Origin: an uncultured Treponema sp.
Lineage (GTDB): Bacteria > Spirochaetota > Spirochaetia > Treponematales > Treponemataceae
Assembly (NCBI GenBank): GCA_949300145.1
Contig: CASGDA010000014.1
Coordinates: 1-40,476 of the forward strand
Direction: 5' to 3'
Length of the DNA stretch: 40,476 nt
Part shown: one piece after another, positions 17,334 through 24,910 of the stretch
Position numbering within the stretch: position 1 is the first letter of the stretch
Layout: each line of letters opens with the position of its first letter
Made by a program: the position numbers and the translations under genes
The notes under the pieces: generated by a model
Seen by the model: only the letters and a program-made list of their open reading frames with translations
Told to the model about the DNA's origin: nothing
The model's database searches: none

Positions 17334-18169
17334 GAGGTCACAATGGTATTCCTGCTTTTCTTAGCCTCGTAAAGCAGTTTATCCGCCGCATCCACTGCGT
17401 CTTTTACACATACATCGGGCATATAAACGGCGCCGATGCTCACCGACACCTTGATTTCAGGGAATCCGTCCACAACAAGCTGTGAAAGGAATTTTTTCAT
17501 CTCATCCAGTTTTAAAAAAAACTTATCTTCGGAGATGTTCTGCATTATAAAGATGAATTCATCACCGCCGTACCTTATAATCATATCGGTGGCACGAACT
17601 TTTTCCGCCATTCCGGAAGCGATTGCCTTCAACGTGGCATCGCCGGCGGCATGACCGTAAGTGTCATTAATCCGCTTAAAGTTATCGACGTCCAGAATCG
17701 CGACCGCAGGATGATAGGACAAAACAGATATCTGCTCGTCATAATAACGGCGGTTGTAAACGCCTGTCAGCGAATCGGAATACAGTTTTTTGGTGTGCTG
17801 TGAAATCGCATTTATGAATTTATTTTTACCGGCGGCATCCCACAAGGTTTCATCGGAGGTTTTTGTCACCATTTCAATGATATATGGCATATCATCAACC
17901 TCCACATATTGTGAAACAACAAAATACACATCGTTATCCACAAATTCAAATTTCGTGACTTTGCCTTTACAGGACAGGGCTTTTGCTGAAACACAATTGG
18001 AACATCTGTGGTCTTTATGCCAAACAGCGTAACATTCGTAATCTTTTTCTACGGGAGGGGAGCCTTTCTTGAAAACAAATTCCTTCGTCAGCGAGACATT
18101 AACTACCCTCACCAAATCGAACATTCCCTGAATCAGGGCGATAACAGAAGTCAATTCATCAAACGTCAT
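17330..18169 (-). CDS. Diguanylate cyclase with cysteine-rich PAS-like sensor
   Basis: The 279-residue protein makes cyclic-di-GMP from GTP. The C-terminal GGDEF domain (about 128-279) has the intact active site GGDEF (201-205) and the inhibitory I-site R192xxD195, exactly five residues upstream. The N-terminal about 110 residues look like a PAS fold and hold four cysteines: C46, C56, C59 and C67 (one CxxC). These could bind zinc or an iron-sulfur cluster, or sense redox. No membrane segment is visible. The Shine-Dalgarno sequence is weak. It lies 47 bases downstream of the small membrane-protein gene and converges with the EAL-CBS-PP2C gene, with overlapping stop codons. Confidence 0.92.
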   Translation of the reverse strand: MTFDELTSVIALIQGMFDLVRVVNVSLTKEFVFKKGSPPVEKDYECYAVWHKDHRCSNCVSAKALSCKGKVTKFEFVDNDVYFVVSQYVEVDDMPYIIEMVTKTSDETLWDAAGKNKFINAISQHTKKLYSDSLTGVYNRRYYDEQISVLSYHPAVAILDVDNFKRINDTYGHAAGDATLKAIASGMAEKVRATDMIIRYGGDEFIFIMQNISEDKFFLKLDEMKKFLSQLVVDGFPEIKVSVSIGAVYMPDVCVKDAVDAADKLLYEAKKSRNTIVTS

Positions 18170-18216
18170 ACCAGCACACCATTAAATGCGGAACACCAAT
18201 CCGGGCACACAAAACA

Positions 18217-18537
18217 TTACTGTTTTGTGTTTTCTTCTGAATCCGTCTTATCTCCGGAGGATTCCCCGGATGGTGTTTCTTCAGCTTCGGATCCGGAAAG
18301 ATTCTCCCCCTCTTCTTCAGACCCGGCATCCGCACCGGCAGCACCGGCAGATTCCATCTTCGATTTATGCCTTGCATACAAGGCTATCGCGGCCGCCGCG
18401 GCGACAAAAAACACGGCGGCTGCAACAGACACAGCTGGATTATCAGACTGCCCGTTTTTCAAATCAGAGACCAATCCATACACAAGATACAACAAATACA
18501 CAGAGGCGGCATAATATAATCCATATCGTCTATTCAT
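18217..18537 (-). CDS. Small membrane protein with acidic Ser/Glu-rich tail
   Basis: The 106-residue protein has two hydrophobic segments (about residues 7-23 and 35-56) and a highly acidic, low-complexity C-terminal half made mostly of Glu, Ser, Gly and Ala. I do not recognise a family. A clean promoter 6 bases before the ATG and the absence of a Shine-Dalgarno sequence suggest a leaderless message. It lies directly upstream of the diguanylate cyclase gene in the same direction and is probably cotranscribed with it. Confidence 0.7.
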   Translation of the reverse strand: MNRRYGLYYAASVYLLYLVYGLVSDLKNGQSDNPAVSVAAAVFFVAAAAAIALYARHKSKMESAGAAGADAGSEEEGENLSGSEAEETPSGESSGDKTDSEENTKQ

Positions 18538-18543
18538 ACATAT

Positions 18544-18572
18544 ATTTTACATTTATGCAAAACATAAAACAA
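18544..18572 (-). promoter_or_regulatory. Promoter of the 106-aa membrane protein and GGDEF gene, leaderless type
   Basis: TTGTTT (18572-18567) and TAAAAT (18549-18544) are 17 bases apart on the minus strand, and the -10 ends 6 bases before the ATG at 18537. Confidence 0.65.
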
Positions 18573-18607
18573 GTATAAAATTCCGGTATGCCCAGGACCG
18601 GAAAACG

Positions 18608-19444
18608 TTATTTGCCGGAGGACAGTCTGCCGATTAAATACGGCAGGGCTCTTTCAAATTTGACACCGTACCAATGATCCCTGTCCCCTAAAGTGGCCTT
18701 CATTGACTCCACGACAACATCGGCGGCGAGGGCGGCTGCGTCATAAACGGACCAACCGCGGCACAATGCCCCGGCCACAACAGACGCATAAACATCCCCG
18801 GTTCCGTGCATGGAAGCATCCAGGCGCGTGTTAAAGTAGTACTTTATTTCCATACCGTCGTAAACAGCGCATCCGAGCTTATCCGGAGCAAAGCTTACAC
18901 CGGTGAGAACAATATATGAAGGACCGAGGGCTTTTAATTTTTTCAAAAGGTCTTCGATATATCCGGGTGTATAAGAATTACCGGCAAAGTCCTCCCCTAC
19001 CAGAAAGGCGGCCTCCGTCAAATTCGGGAGAATAACATCAGCCCTGGAACAGAGTTTCTTCATCTCGGACGGAAAATCACTGTCAAACCCGGTATACAAA
19101 ACACCGTTATCCGCCATAACCGGATCAACTATCCTCAAACTGTCAGGCCTTGCGGTTTCATCCATAATCCGAAGAATAACCGGAATCTGGGCTTTACTCA
19201 CATACCCCGTATAAAATGCGTCAAAGGTTATTTTCTCCTTCTTCCAGTGGGCCAGAATATCCGCCATGTCGCCGGTTAAATCCCTGAACGTATATCCTGA
19301 AAACCCCGCGGTATGCGTCGAAAGGACGGAACTCGGCAGAACAGCTGTTTCAATTCCGCAGGCTGAAATAACCGGCAGGGCGACAGTCAGCGAGCACTGG
19401 CCGACACAGGAAATATCTTGAATCGTAAGAAGTCTTTTATCCAT
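18608..19444 (-). CDS. pdxY: Pyridoxal/pyridoxamine kinase
   Basis: The 278-residue ribokinase-like enzyme phosphorylates pyridoxal-type B6 vitamers with ATP (PLP salvage). Visible motifs are the start VGQCS, the substrate segment STHTAGF, DPVMADNG, and the GTGD anion hole in MHGTGDVYASV. The start chosen is ATG at 19444, which gives the family-typical MDKRLLTIQDISCVG and has GGGAG 8 bases upstream; the frame stays open 14 codons further upstream but without support. It is divergent from a MocR-type regulator, which suggests that the regulator controls it in response to PLP. The exact subtype (PdxY, PdxK or a bifunctional form) is uncertain. Confidence 0.88.
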   Translation of the reverse strand: MDKRLLTIQDISCVGQCSLTVALPVISACGIETAVLPSSVLSTHTAGFSGYTFRDLTGDMADILAHWKKEKITFDAFYTGYVSKAQIPVILRIMDETARPDSLRIVDPVMADNGVLYTGFDSDFPSEMKKLCSRADVILPNLTEAAFLVGEDFAGNSYTPGYIEDLLKKLKALGPSYIVLTGVSFAPDKLGCAVYDGMEIKYYFNTRLDASMHGTGDVYASVVAGALCRGWSVYDAAALAADVVVESMKATLGDRDHWYGVKFERALPYLIGRLSSGK

Positions 19445-19515
19445 AAAACATTCTCCCTTTTCCTGGAATATGAAATCCCGTTCCAACAGGATTTTACAAA
19501 AAGATAATAAAAATC

Positions 19516-19534
19516 TGGTATTATTGATATACCC
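19516..19534. promoter_or_regulatory. Candidate MocR-regulator binding site
   Basis: TGGTAT (19516-19521) and ATACCC (19529-19534) form an inverted pair, perfect over the five bases GGTAT/ATACC with a 7-base centre, between the divergent kinase and regulator genes. ATACCA is the half-site known for the MocR protein GabR, there as direct repeats. The assignment is inference. Confidence 0.35.
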
Positions 19535-19552
19535 ATTTTTAATAATTTTTAA

Positions 19553-19558
19553 TATAAT
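19553..19558 (+). promoter_or_regulatory. -10 box of the MocR-type regulator, leaderless type
   Basis: A consensus TATAAT ends 6 bases before the ATG at 19565, which has no Shine-Dalgarno sequence. No good -35 is seen at 16-18 bases, so an activator may be needed. Confidence 0.55.
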
Positions 19559-19564
19559 CAGATT

Positions 19565-21061
19565 ATGTTCACCTGCGATTTCTCAAAAAGAGGAAACCTT
19601 CCCTTATGGGAATTCCTTTACACTGAAATAAAAAACGCTGTAATATCCGGCCTGTTTTCCCCGGATGAAAAAATGCCTTCCAAACGGACGCTGGCCTCCC
19701 ACCTGGGTATAAGCGTGATAACAGTCGCCGCCGCCTACAATCAGCTGATATCGGAGGGCTGGCTTTATTCAATAGAACGCAGAGGCTTTTTCGTAACAAA
19801 CATCGGGGAATCCGTTCCTGAAAAAACCTTCCGGGCAAGCCGCGCGGAGAAAATCCCGGCCGCCGGAAAAATACCGGAACGCCCGGAGACAGGAAACACC
19901 GCGCAAAAAGAAAAATGGTTCGCGGATTTCCGGGACAATTCCACAGCCCTGGAAAAATTCCCTTTTTCACAGTGGTCGAAAATAATACGGAAAATATTAC
20001 ATATGCCTGATTCAAAGGTGCTTTCAAGATGTGAAACCGCAGGCTTAAAGGAACTGAGAGAAGAAATATCATCCTATCTGCTCAGGTTCAGGAATATCAA
20101 AGCGTCTCCTGAAAGAATCATCATCTGTCCGGGAACAGAATATGCTTACGGTATGCTGGTTCAAATTCTTGGGCGGGAAAGAATATACGCCGTTGAAAAT
20201 CCCGGATACAGAAAGACAGCGGATGTCCTGCGCATAAACGGCGCGGTCTGTTGTCCGGTAGACATGGACAAAGAAGGAATACGTCCTGACATCATCGAAA
20301 AACTCAACGTTTCCGTAATCCATGTCTCACCGTTGCACCACTACCCCACCGGCAGGGTTATGCCGGTAAAACGCAGGATGGAGCTTTTGTCATGGAGCAT
20401 GAAAAACGACGGTGAAGATGATGCCGCAAAAGACCGCTGGATTATAGAAGACGACTACGATTCTGAATTCAGGTTTACCGGAAAACCTCTGGAAACCCTC
20501 CAGAGCCTGTCTGAAAGCTCAGGCAGGAACAGGGTGATATACATAAACACATTCTCGAAAACCCTGGCGCCTTCTTTCAGGATAAGCTACATAGTCCTTC
20601 CGGAAACCCTGCTTGAAGATTTTTCGGAAAAAGCCGGCTTCTTCGCCTGTGCCGTACCGAATCTGGATCAAATGGCTTTGGCGGAATTCATGAAAAACAG
20701 AAATTTTGAAACGCATATTCTCAGAATGAAAAACTATTACAGGACTACAAGAAACAATTTAATCACCGCAATTGAAAGCGGGAAACTCGCGGATATTTCC
20801 CACATAAAGGAGGAGGACGCCGGCCTGCATTTTCTGCTCACCCTGGACACTGACATTTCAGGAGAAAAACTTAAGGGGAAACTGGCTGAAGAAGGAATAA
20901 ACGCGGCTCTTCTTTCCGATTATTTTCACGGGAAAGAAAGTGCGGCGGACTTTCCAGAAGCCGCGGATAAAACGCTGGTCATAAACTACTCCGGGATAAG
21001 CAGGGAAAGGATTCCCGCAGCCGTAAAACGCATGGAAAAGGCGTTGACACCGGTCCGCTGA
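19565..21061 (+). CDS. MocR-type (GntR + aminotransferase fold) regulator, PdxR-like
   Basis: The 498-residue protein has an N-terminal GntR winged helix (about 12-80: MPSKRTLASHLGISVITV) and a fold-type I aminotransferase domain (about 115-498). The PLP-binding lysine is K332 in TFSKTLAP, and the cofactor-ring Asp lies in IEDDYDSEF (about 294-302). Such proteins use PLP as a ligand to control genes. The divergent pyridoxal kinase gene suggests a PdxR-like role in vitamin B6 balance. A GabR- or TauR-like role is possible but no matching target genes are nearby. It ends convergent with the tmRNA gene. Confidence 0.9.
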   Translation: MFTCDFSKRGNLPLWEFLYTEIKNAVISGLFSPDEKMPSKRTLASHLGISVITVAAAYNQLISEGWLYSIERRGFFVTNIGESVPEKTFRASRAEKIPAAGKIPERPETGNTAQKEKWFADFRDNSTALEKFPFSQWSKIIRKILHMPDSKVLSRCETAGLKELREEISSYLLRFRNIKASPERIIICPGTEYAYGMLVQILGRERIYAVENPGYRKTADVLRINGAVCCPVDMDKEGIRPDIIEKLNVSVIHVSPLHHYPTGRVMPVKRRMELLSWSMKNDGEDDAAKDRWIIEDDYDSEFRFTGKPLETLQSLSESSGRNRVIYINTFSKTLAPSFRISYIVLPETLLEDFSEKAGFFACAVPNLDQMALAEFMKNRNFETHILRMKNYYRTTRNNLITAIESGKLADISHIKEEDAGLHFLLTLDTDISGEKLKGKLAEEGINAALLSDYFHGKESAADFPEAADKTLVINYSGISRERIPAAVKRMEKALTPVR

Positions 21062-21082
21062 AAACGCGGTGCATAAAGCAAT

Positions 21083-21128
21083 AAAAAAGCCGTCCCGGTT
21101 CTTTTCAGAACTTGCAGGACAGCCTTCC
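21083..21128 (-). terminator. Intrinsic terminator of tmRNA
   Basis: On the minus strand an imperfect stem GGCTGTCC...GTTCT-GAAA-AGAAC...GGACGGC is followed by six T (21088-21083). It lies just past the tmRNA 3' end. Confidence 0.8.
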
Positions 21129-21133
21129 GGTGA

Positions 21134-21484
21134 TGGAGGTGGGGGGAGTTGAACCCCCGTCCTAAAATGCAGCGCAACGGCCTCTACAGGTTTATCGGTG
21201 CGAGGTGGTTGTCGGGAACCGGTGTCAGCACCGCAAGCGTCGGTTCCGTATTTTGGAAAAAGTCCCCCGTACCGTCCAAACCCGGTACAAAGCAAGCTCC
21301 GGTTGGCGTCGGGAACAGCTGTCGCTTCGGAGCAGCATCAACAGCGTCCCGCGTTCCCCTGCTTACGCAGCGAGAGCGTAACTGTCGTTATTTTCGGCAG
21401 TTATAGGTTTTGCCCGATCAGAGGTCGGACGGCCTCACCTGCAACCGGAACCCTGAACATCCCAGTCGAATCCGGGACACCCCC
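21134..21484 (-). ncRNA. ssrA: tmRNA (transfer-messenger RNA), tag AENNDSYALAA
   Basis: This 351-base RNA rescues stalled ribosomes with SmpB. The 5' end GGGGGTG (21484-21478) pairs with CACCTCC (21141-21135) as the acceptor stem, and GGGGGTTCAACTCCCCC forms the T-arm; the discriminator A is at 21134. The 3' CCA is not encoded (genomic TCA follows). The tag frame runs from the resume codon GCC (21398-21396) to TAA (21365-21363) and reads AENNDSYALAA, ending in the ALAA degradation signal. From memory the T. denticola tag is a longer AENNDSFDYALAA. A promoter and a terminator flank the gene. Confidence 0.96.
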
Positions 21485-21508
21485 TCATAAGTTCCGCAGC
21501 CTGATATT

Positions 21509-21537
21509 AAAATACATATTAACACCGAAAAAATCAA
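21509..21537 (-). promoter_or_regulatory. tmRNA promoter
   Basis: TTGATT (21537-21532) and TATTTT (21514-21509) are 17 bases apart on the minus strand. The predicted start leaves a leader of about 18 bases before the mature 5' end, to be removed by RNase P. Confidence 0.65.
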
Positions 21538-21585
21538 GACCTGAATCGATTCTTTTCATTCACTTCATCCGCATTGAAAATTGCA

Positions 21586-21614
21586 TTGCAAATTTATTTT
21601 TTTCCTGTTATTGT
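21586..21614 (+). promoter_or_regulatory. guaA promoter, leaderless type
   Basis: TTGCAA (21586-21591) and TATTGT (21609-21614) are 17 bases apart; the -10 ends 5 bases before the guaA ATG, which has no Shine-Dalgarno sequence. Confidence 0.65.
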
Positions 21615-21619
21615 GAATT

Positions 21620-23536
21620 ATGCCGGAAGAAAGAATATCCGTACTGGACTTCGGGAGCCAGTATGCCCATTTAATCGCAAAACGGTTCAGGATGCTCGGG
21701 TATTACTCTGAAATCGTACAGCCTGCAGCACCTGTTTCAGCTTATAAAAACACAAAGGGAATCGTCCTCTCCGGAGGCCCGTCCTCAATTTATGAAGAAG
21801 ATGCCCCCGAATACAACAGCGGGATTTTCTCCCTGGGAATTCCGGTTCTGGGTTTATGTTACGGACACTATGTCGTCGCAAAGCAAAACGGCGGGGAAAT
21901 CGCAAAAAGCTCCAGGGGGGAATTCGGTTTCGCAACCCTTAAAACAAACGGCGTGGACTGTCCACTTTTCGCAGGAATATCCTTTCCGACCCAGGTATGG
22001 ATGAGTCATCAGGATGAAATCACCTCATGCGCTCCCGGTTTCGAGCCCGTGGCGTTCACGGAAAACTGCCGTTTCGCCGCCGTCCAGAACCTGGAGAAAA
22101 AGCAGTTCGGGCTTCAGTTCCATGCGGAGGTCAAGGACACGCCGTGCGGAAACAGGATTTTCGGGAATTTCGCGGAATTCTGCGGGATGCGGAAAAACTG
22201 GGATCAGGATAAGGTTCTTTCACTGCTGGTTGAACAGATAAAACACGACGCGGGTTTTTCGCCGTTACCGGACGGCACCCGGAAACCGCGGAGAAAAGTC
22301 CTTCTCTTCCTTTCAGGAGGCGTAGACTCCACGGTGGCTTTCGCCCTGCTGAACAAAGCCCTCGGACAGGACAACGTTCTCGGACTCCATATCGACAACG
22401 GGTTCATGAGAAAAAACGAAAGCGCCGAAATAGCGAGACGCTACAAGGAGGCGGGGTTTACAAATTTCATCTGCAAAGACGCATCGGATACATTCCTGAA
22501 TGCAATCAAGGATGAAACTGATCCGCAGAAAAAACGGAAGGCGGTCGGCGAGACCTTCATCAAAGTGCGGGACGAAACAGTCCGGGAGCTTGGGCTCGAC
22601 GCGGAGAATATGCTCCTCGGACAGGGAACCCTGTACCCTGACGTAATCGAGTCCGGCGGCACTGAAAACTCAAAGACCATAAAAACCCATCACAACCGGG
22701 TTGAGGGCATACAGGCGCTGATTGAAAAAGGACTCATCATAGAGCCTCTGAAAGAATTGTATAAAGATGAAGTCAGGGCCATAGGCGGCAAACTGGGTCT
22801 GCCTGATGACTTGATATACCGTCACCCCTTCCCCGGCCCGGGGCTGTCAATCAATGTTCTGTGCGGAGACGGAATTGACCCGCAGACAGACATCGACAGA
22901 CAGCAACTGAAAACCGCCGAGGAAAAACTGGGGAAACTGGACCTGCAGGGATTCTTTGCAAACTCCGGAACCGGAACAGGCTGTACAAAAGCGCCGGAAA
23001 TTTCGGTTCTTCCGGTAAAATCCGTCGGGGTGCAGGGGGACTTCCGTACATACACATTTCCCGCAGTCCTCGGTTTTCCCTGCATATTCCAAGACTTCCC
23101 CCAATGGGACGTTCTGGAGAAACTTTCGTCGTTCATAACGAATTCAATTCCGGACGTGAACAGAACCATCCTTCTTTTGTGGAAAGCGGAAGACGTGAAT
23201 GGAAAATTGCGCCTGCAAAAAGCCAGATGCACAAAGGAACGGCTTGATCAAACACGGGAGGTTGACGCGGTTGTCCTGGAGGAATTACGAAAAGCCGGAT
23301 TATACAGGAGTGTTTTCCAGCACCTTACGATAAACCTTCCTTTCGCCGTTTCCAGCGGAAGATGCTCCATCGTCCTCCGTCCTGTTGTTTCCGAAGACGT
23401 GATGACAGCAAGATTCGCAAGGCTGCCTGTACCATTGCTACAGCATATCACAGAGAGGATAGCGGCGATGGGATTCGCGGACGCGGTGTATTACGATATA
23501 ACGAACAAGCCTCCAGCTACTTTCGGGTGGGAATAA
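21620..23536 (+). CDS. guaA: GMP synthase (glutamine-hydrolysing), long form
   Basis: The 638-residue enzyme converts XMP to GMP with ATP and glutamine. The N-terminal class I amidotransferase has catalytic C80 in GLCYGHY and H168/E170 in LQFHAEV. The ATP-pyrophosphatase domain has the PP-loop SGGVDS (232-237) and HPFPGPGL. The protein is about 110 residues longer than ordinary bacterial GuaA: an insertion after about residue 413, before the C-terminal KPPATFGWE, resembles the extended dimerisation domain of the eukaryote-like long GMP synthases. The ATG is leaderless by position. It converges with purA 29 bases away, so both outputs of IMP sit side by side. Confidence 0.96.
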   Translation: MPEERISVLDFGSQYAHLIAKRFRMLGYYSEIVQPAAPVSAYKNTKGIVLSGGPSSIYEEDAPEYNSGIFSLGIPVLGLCYGHYVVAKQNGGEIAKSSRGEFGFATLKTNGVDCPLFAGISFPTQVWMSHQDEITSCAPGFEPVAFTENCRFAAVQNLEKKQFGLQFHAEVKDTPCGNRIFGNFAEFCGMRKNWDQDKVLSLLVEQIKHDAGFSPLPDGTRKPRRKVLLFLSGGVDSTVAFALLNKALGQDNVLGLHIDNGFMRKNESAEIARRYKEAGFTNFICKDASDTFLNAIKDETDPQKKRKAVGETFIKVRDETVRELGLDAENMLLGQGTLYPDVIESGGTENSKTIKTHHNRVEGIQALIEKGLIIEPLKELYKDEVRAIGGKLGLPDDLIYRHPFPGPGLSINVLCGDGIDPQTDIDRQQLKTAEEKLGKLDLQGFFANSGTGTGCTKAPEISVLPVKSVGVQGDFRTYTFPAVLGFPCIFQDFPQWDVLEKLSSFITNSIPDVNRTILLLWKAEDVNGKLRLQKARCTKERLDQTREVDAVVLEELRKAGLYRSVFQHLTINLPFAVSSGRCSIVLRPVVSEDVMTARFARLPVPLLQHITERIAAMGFADAVYYDITNKPPATFGWE

Positions 23537-23565
23537 CCGGCTCCGCGGCAACCTCCGGATTATGA

Positions 23566-24789
23566 TTACGCCCAGACGTCCCTGCGGATAAATGTATCCG
23601 CCCTTTCATAGCCGACAGAGACTATATCCACCGGGACACCGCAATACTGCTCGATAAAATCAATGTAAGCCTGGGCTTCAACAGGAAGCAGATCGTACGA
23701 CCGGCATTCTTTCAGGCATGTTCTCCATCCCTTCAATGTTTTAAGAACGGGTTTCGCCGCATTCAATTCTTCGACGGAAGAAGGGAATTCCTCTGTGACA
23801 GTCCCGCCTATGTTATAGGCAACGCAGGCTTCAATTTCTTCCAGGGTATCGTACACATCCAGATGGGTAAGGGCCAGGGAATCAATGGAATTCGACCGGC
23901 AGGCATAACGCAGGGCTACAAGATCAAGGTAACCGCACCTGCGTGGCCGTCCTGTAGTGACACCGTACTCACGCCCCGTATCCCGGACATAGCGGTACAA
24001 GCCGCTCTGGCTGTCTTCGTCGAATTCAGTGGGCATCGGTCCGTTGCCGACCCGTGTGGAATAAGCCTTGAATACACCGACAACCTTATCTATGGAACGG
24101 GGGCCCACACAACCGCCGATTGCGGCGCCGGCCGCGGAGGAAAAGCCCGATGATACATAGGGATATGTTCCCAAATCAAGATCCAGCAAAACCCCCTGGG
24201 CTCCTTCAAAAACAACCTTTTTCCCTTTGTACTTGCACAGCTCATAAGTCAAATTGACTTTCATTTTAAGCAGACGCGGAATATACGGCTCCAGAAATTC
24301 CAAATCTTCTTTTTCAAGGTCAGCCATTTTTTCTTTCCAGAGAAGATCCGCAATCCTGATACCATCCCTTTCGCTTTTCATGGCATAAGTGGATCCGATT
24401 CCGCGGCCGGTGGTTCCGATGGGACGGCGGCGCTGTTTGTCACGCTCGACATCCAGCCTTCTGTAGCGCGGCAACACCAGATGGGCTCTGTCGGAAATAA
24501 AGACACGGTTTTCCCAGACCACACCCTTTTCAGTAAGCATGGACAACTCCGAGAACAAAGCCTCGGGATCTATAACCATTCCTGCACCGAGATAAACAAT
24601 ACTGTTTTCATGGAGAATTCCGGAAGGAACAAGATGGAGGGCGTACTGAACGCCTCCGCTTACAATTGTATGACCGGCATTCGCTCCGCCGGAATAACGG
24701 ACTATGCACTGTGCTTCAGACGCAAGATAATCAACTATTTTGCCTTTACCTTCATCACCCCACTGGGCTCCGACAACAACAACATTCAT
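23566..24789 (-). CDS. purA: Adenylosuccinate synthase
   Basis: The 407-residue enzyme condenses IMP and aspartate with GTP, the first step to AMP. The start MNVVVVGAQWGDEGKGK holds the GDEGKGK phosphate loop with the catalytic Asp, followed by the SGGANAGHT substrate motif and GTTGRGIGSTYA. The start is ATG at 24789 with GGTGG about 5 bases upstream; a GTG three codons earlier is possible but is not family-typical. A TTTACA-17-TATACT promoter lies about 60 bases upstream, so this gene has a normal leader. It converges with guaA; no terminator is evident in the 29-base gap. Confidence 0.97.
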   Translation of the reverse strand: MNVVVVGAQWGDEGKGKIVDYLASEAQCIVRYSGGANAGHTIVSGGVQYALHLVPSGILHENSIVYLGAGMVIDPEALFSELSMLTEKGVVWENRVFISDRAHLVLPRYRRLDVERDKQRRRPIGTTGRGIGSTYAMKSERDGIRIADLLWKEKMADLEKEDLEFLEPYIPRLLKMKVNLTYELCKYKGKKVVFEGAQGVLLDLDLGTYPYVSSGFSSAAGAAIGGCVGPRSIDKVVGVFKAYSTRVGNGPMPTEFDEDSQSGLYRYVRDTGREYGVTTGRPRRCGYLDLVALRYACRSNSIDSLALTHLDVYDTLEEIEACVAYNIGGTVTEEFPSSVEELNAAKPVLKTLKGWRTCLKECRSYDLLPVEAQAYIDFIEQYCGVPVDIVSVGYERADTFIRRDVWA

Positions 24790-24851
24790 CGGTTCCACCT
24801 TCCCCCTTTCTCTTATGCAGACATTTCACAGACAGCATTAAGACGGAGGGA

Positions 24852-24880
24852 AGTATAACTGAAACCACCTTTTTTGTAAA
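24852..24880 (-). promoter_or_regulatory. purA promoter
   Basis: TTTACA (24880-24875) and TATACT (24857-24852) are 17 bases apart on the minus strand. The leader before the ATG would be about 55 bases. Confidence 0.65.
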
Positions 24881-24910
24881 TGGAGAGAGACGCGTCATGT
24901 TTTTTTGCCG

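Noticed and set aside
19445..19486. Upstream start for the pyridoxal kinase
   Set aside because: The extra residues are not family-like and GGGAG is placed for the ATG at 19444.
21540..21619. Purine or other riboswitch upstream of guaA
   Set aside because: The promoter places the transcription start at the ATG, leaving no leader, and no conserved riboswitch core is visible.
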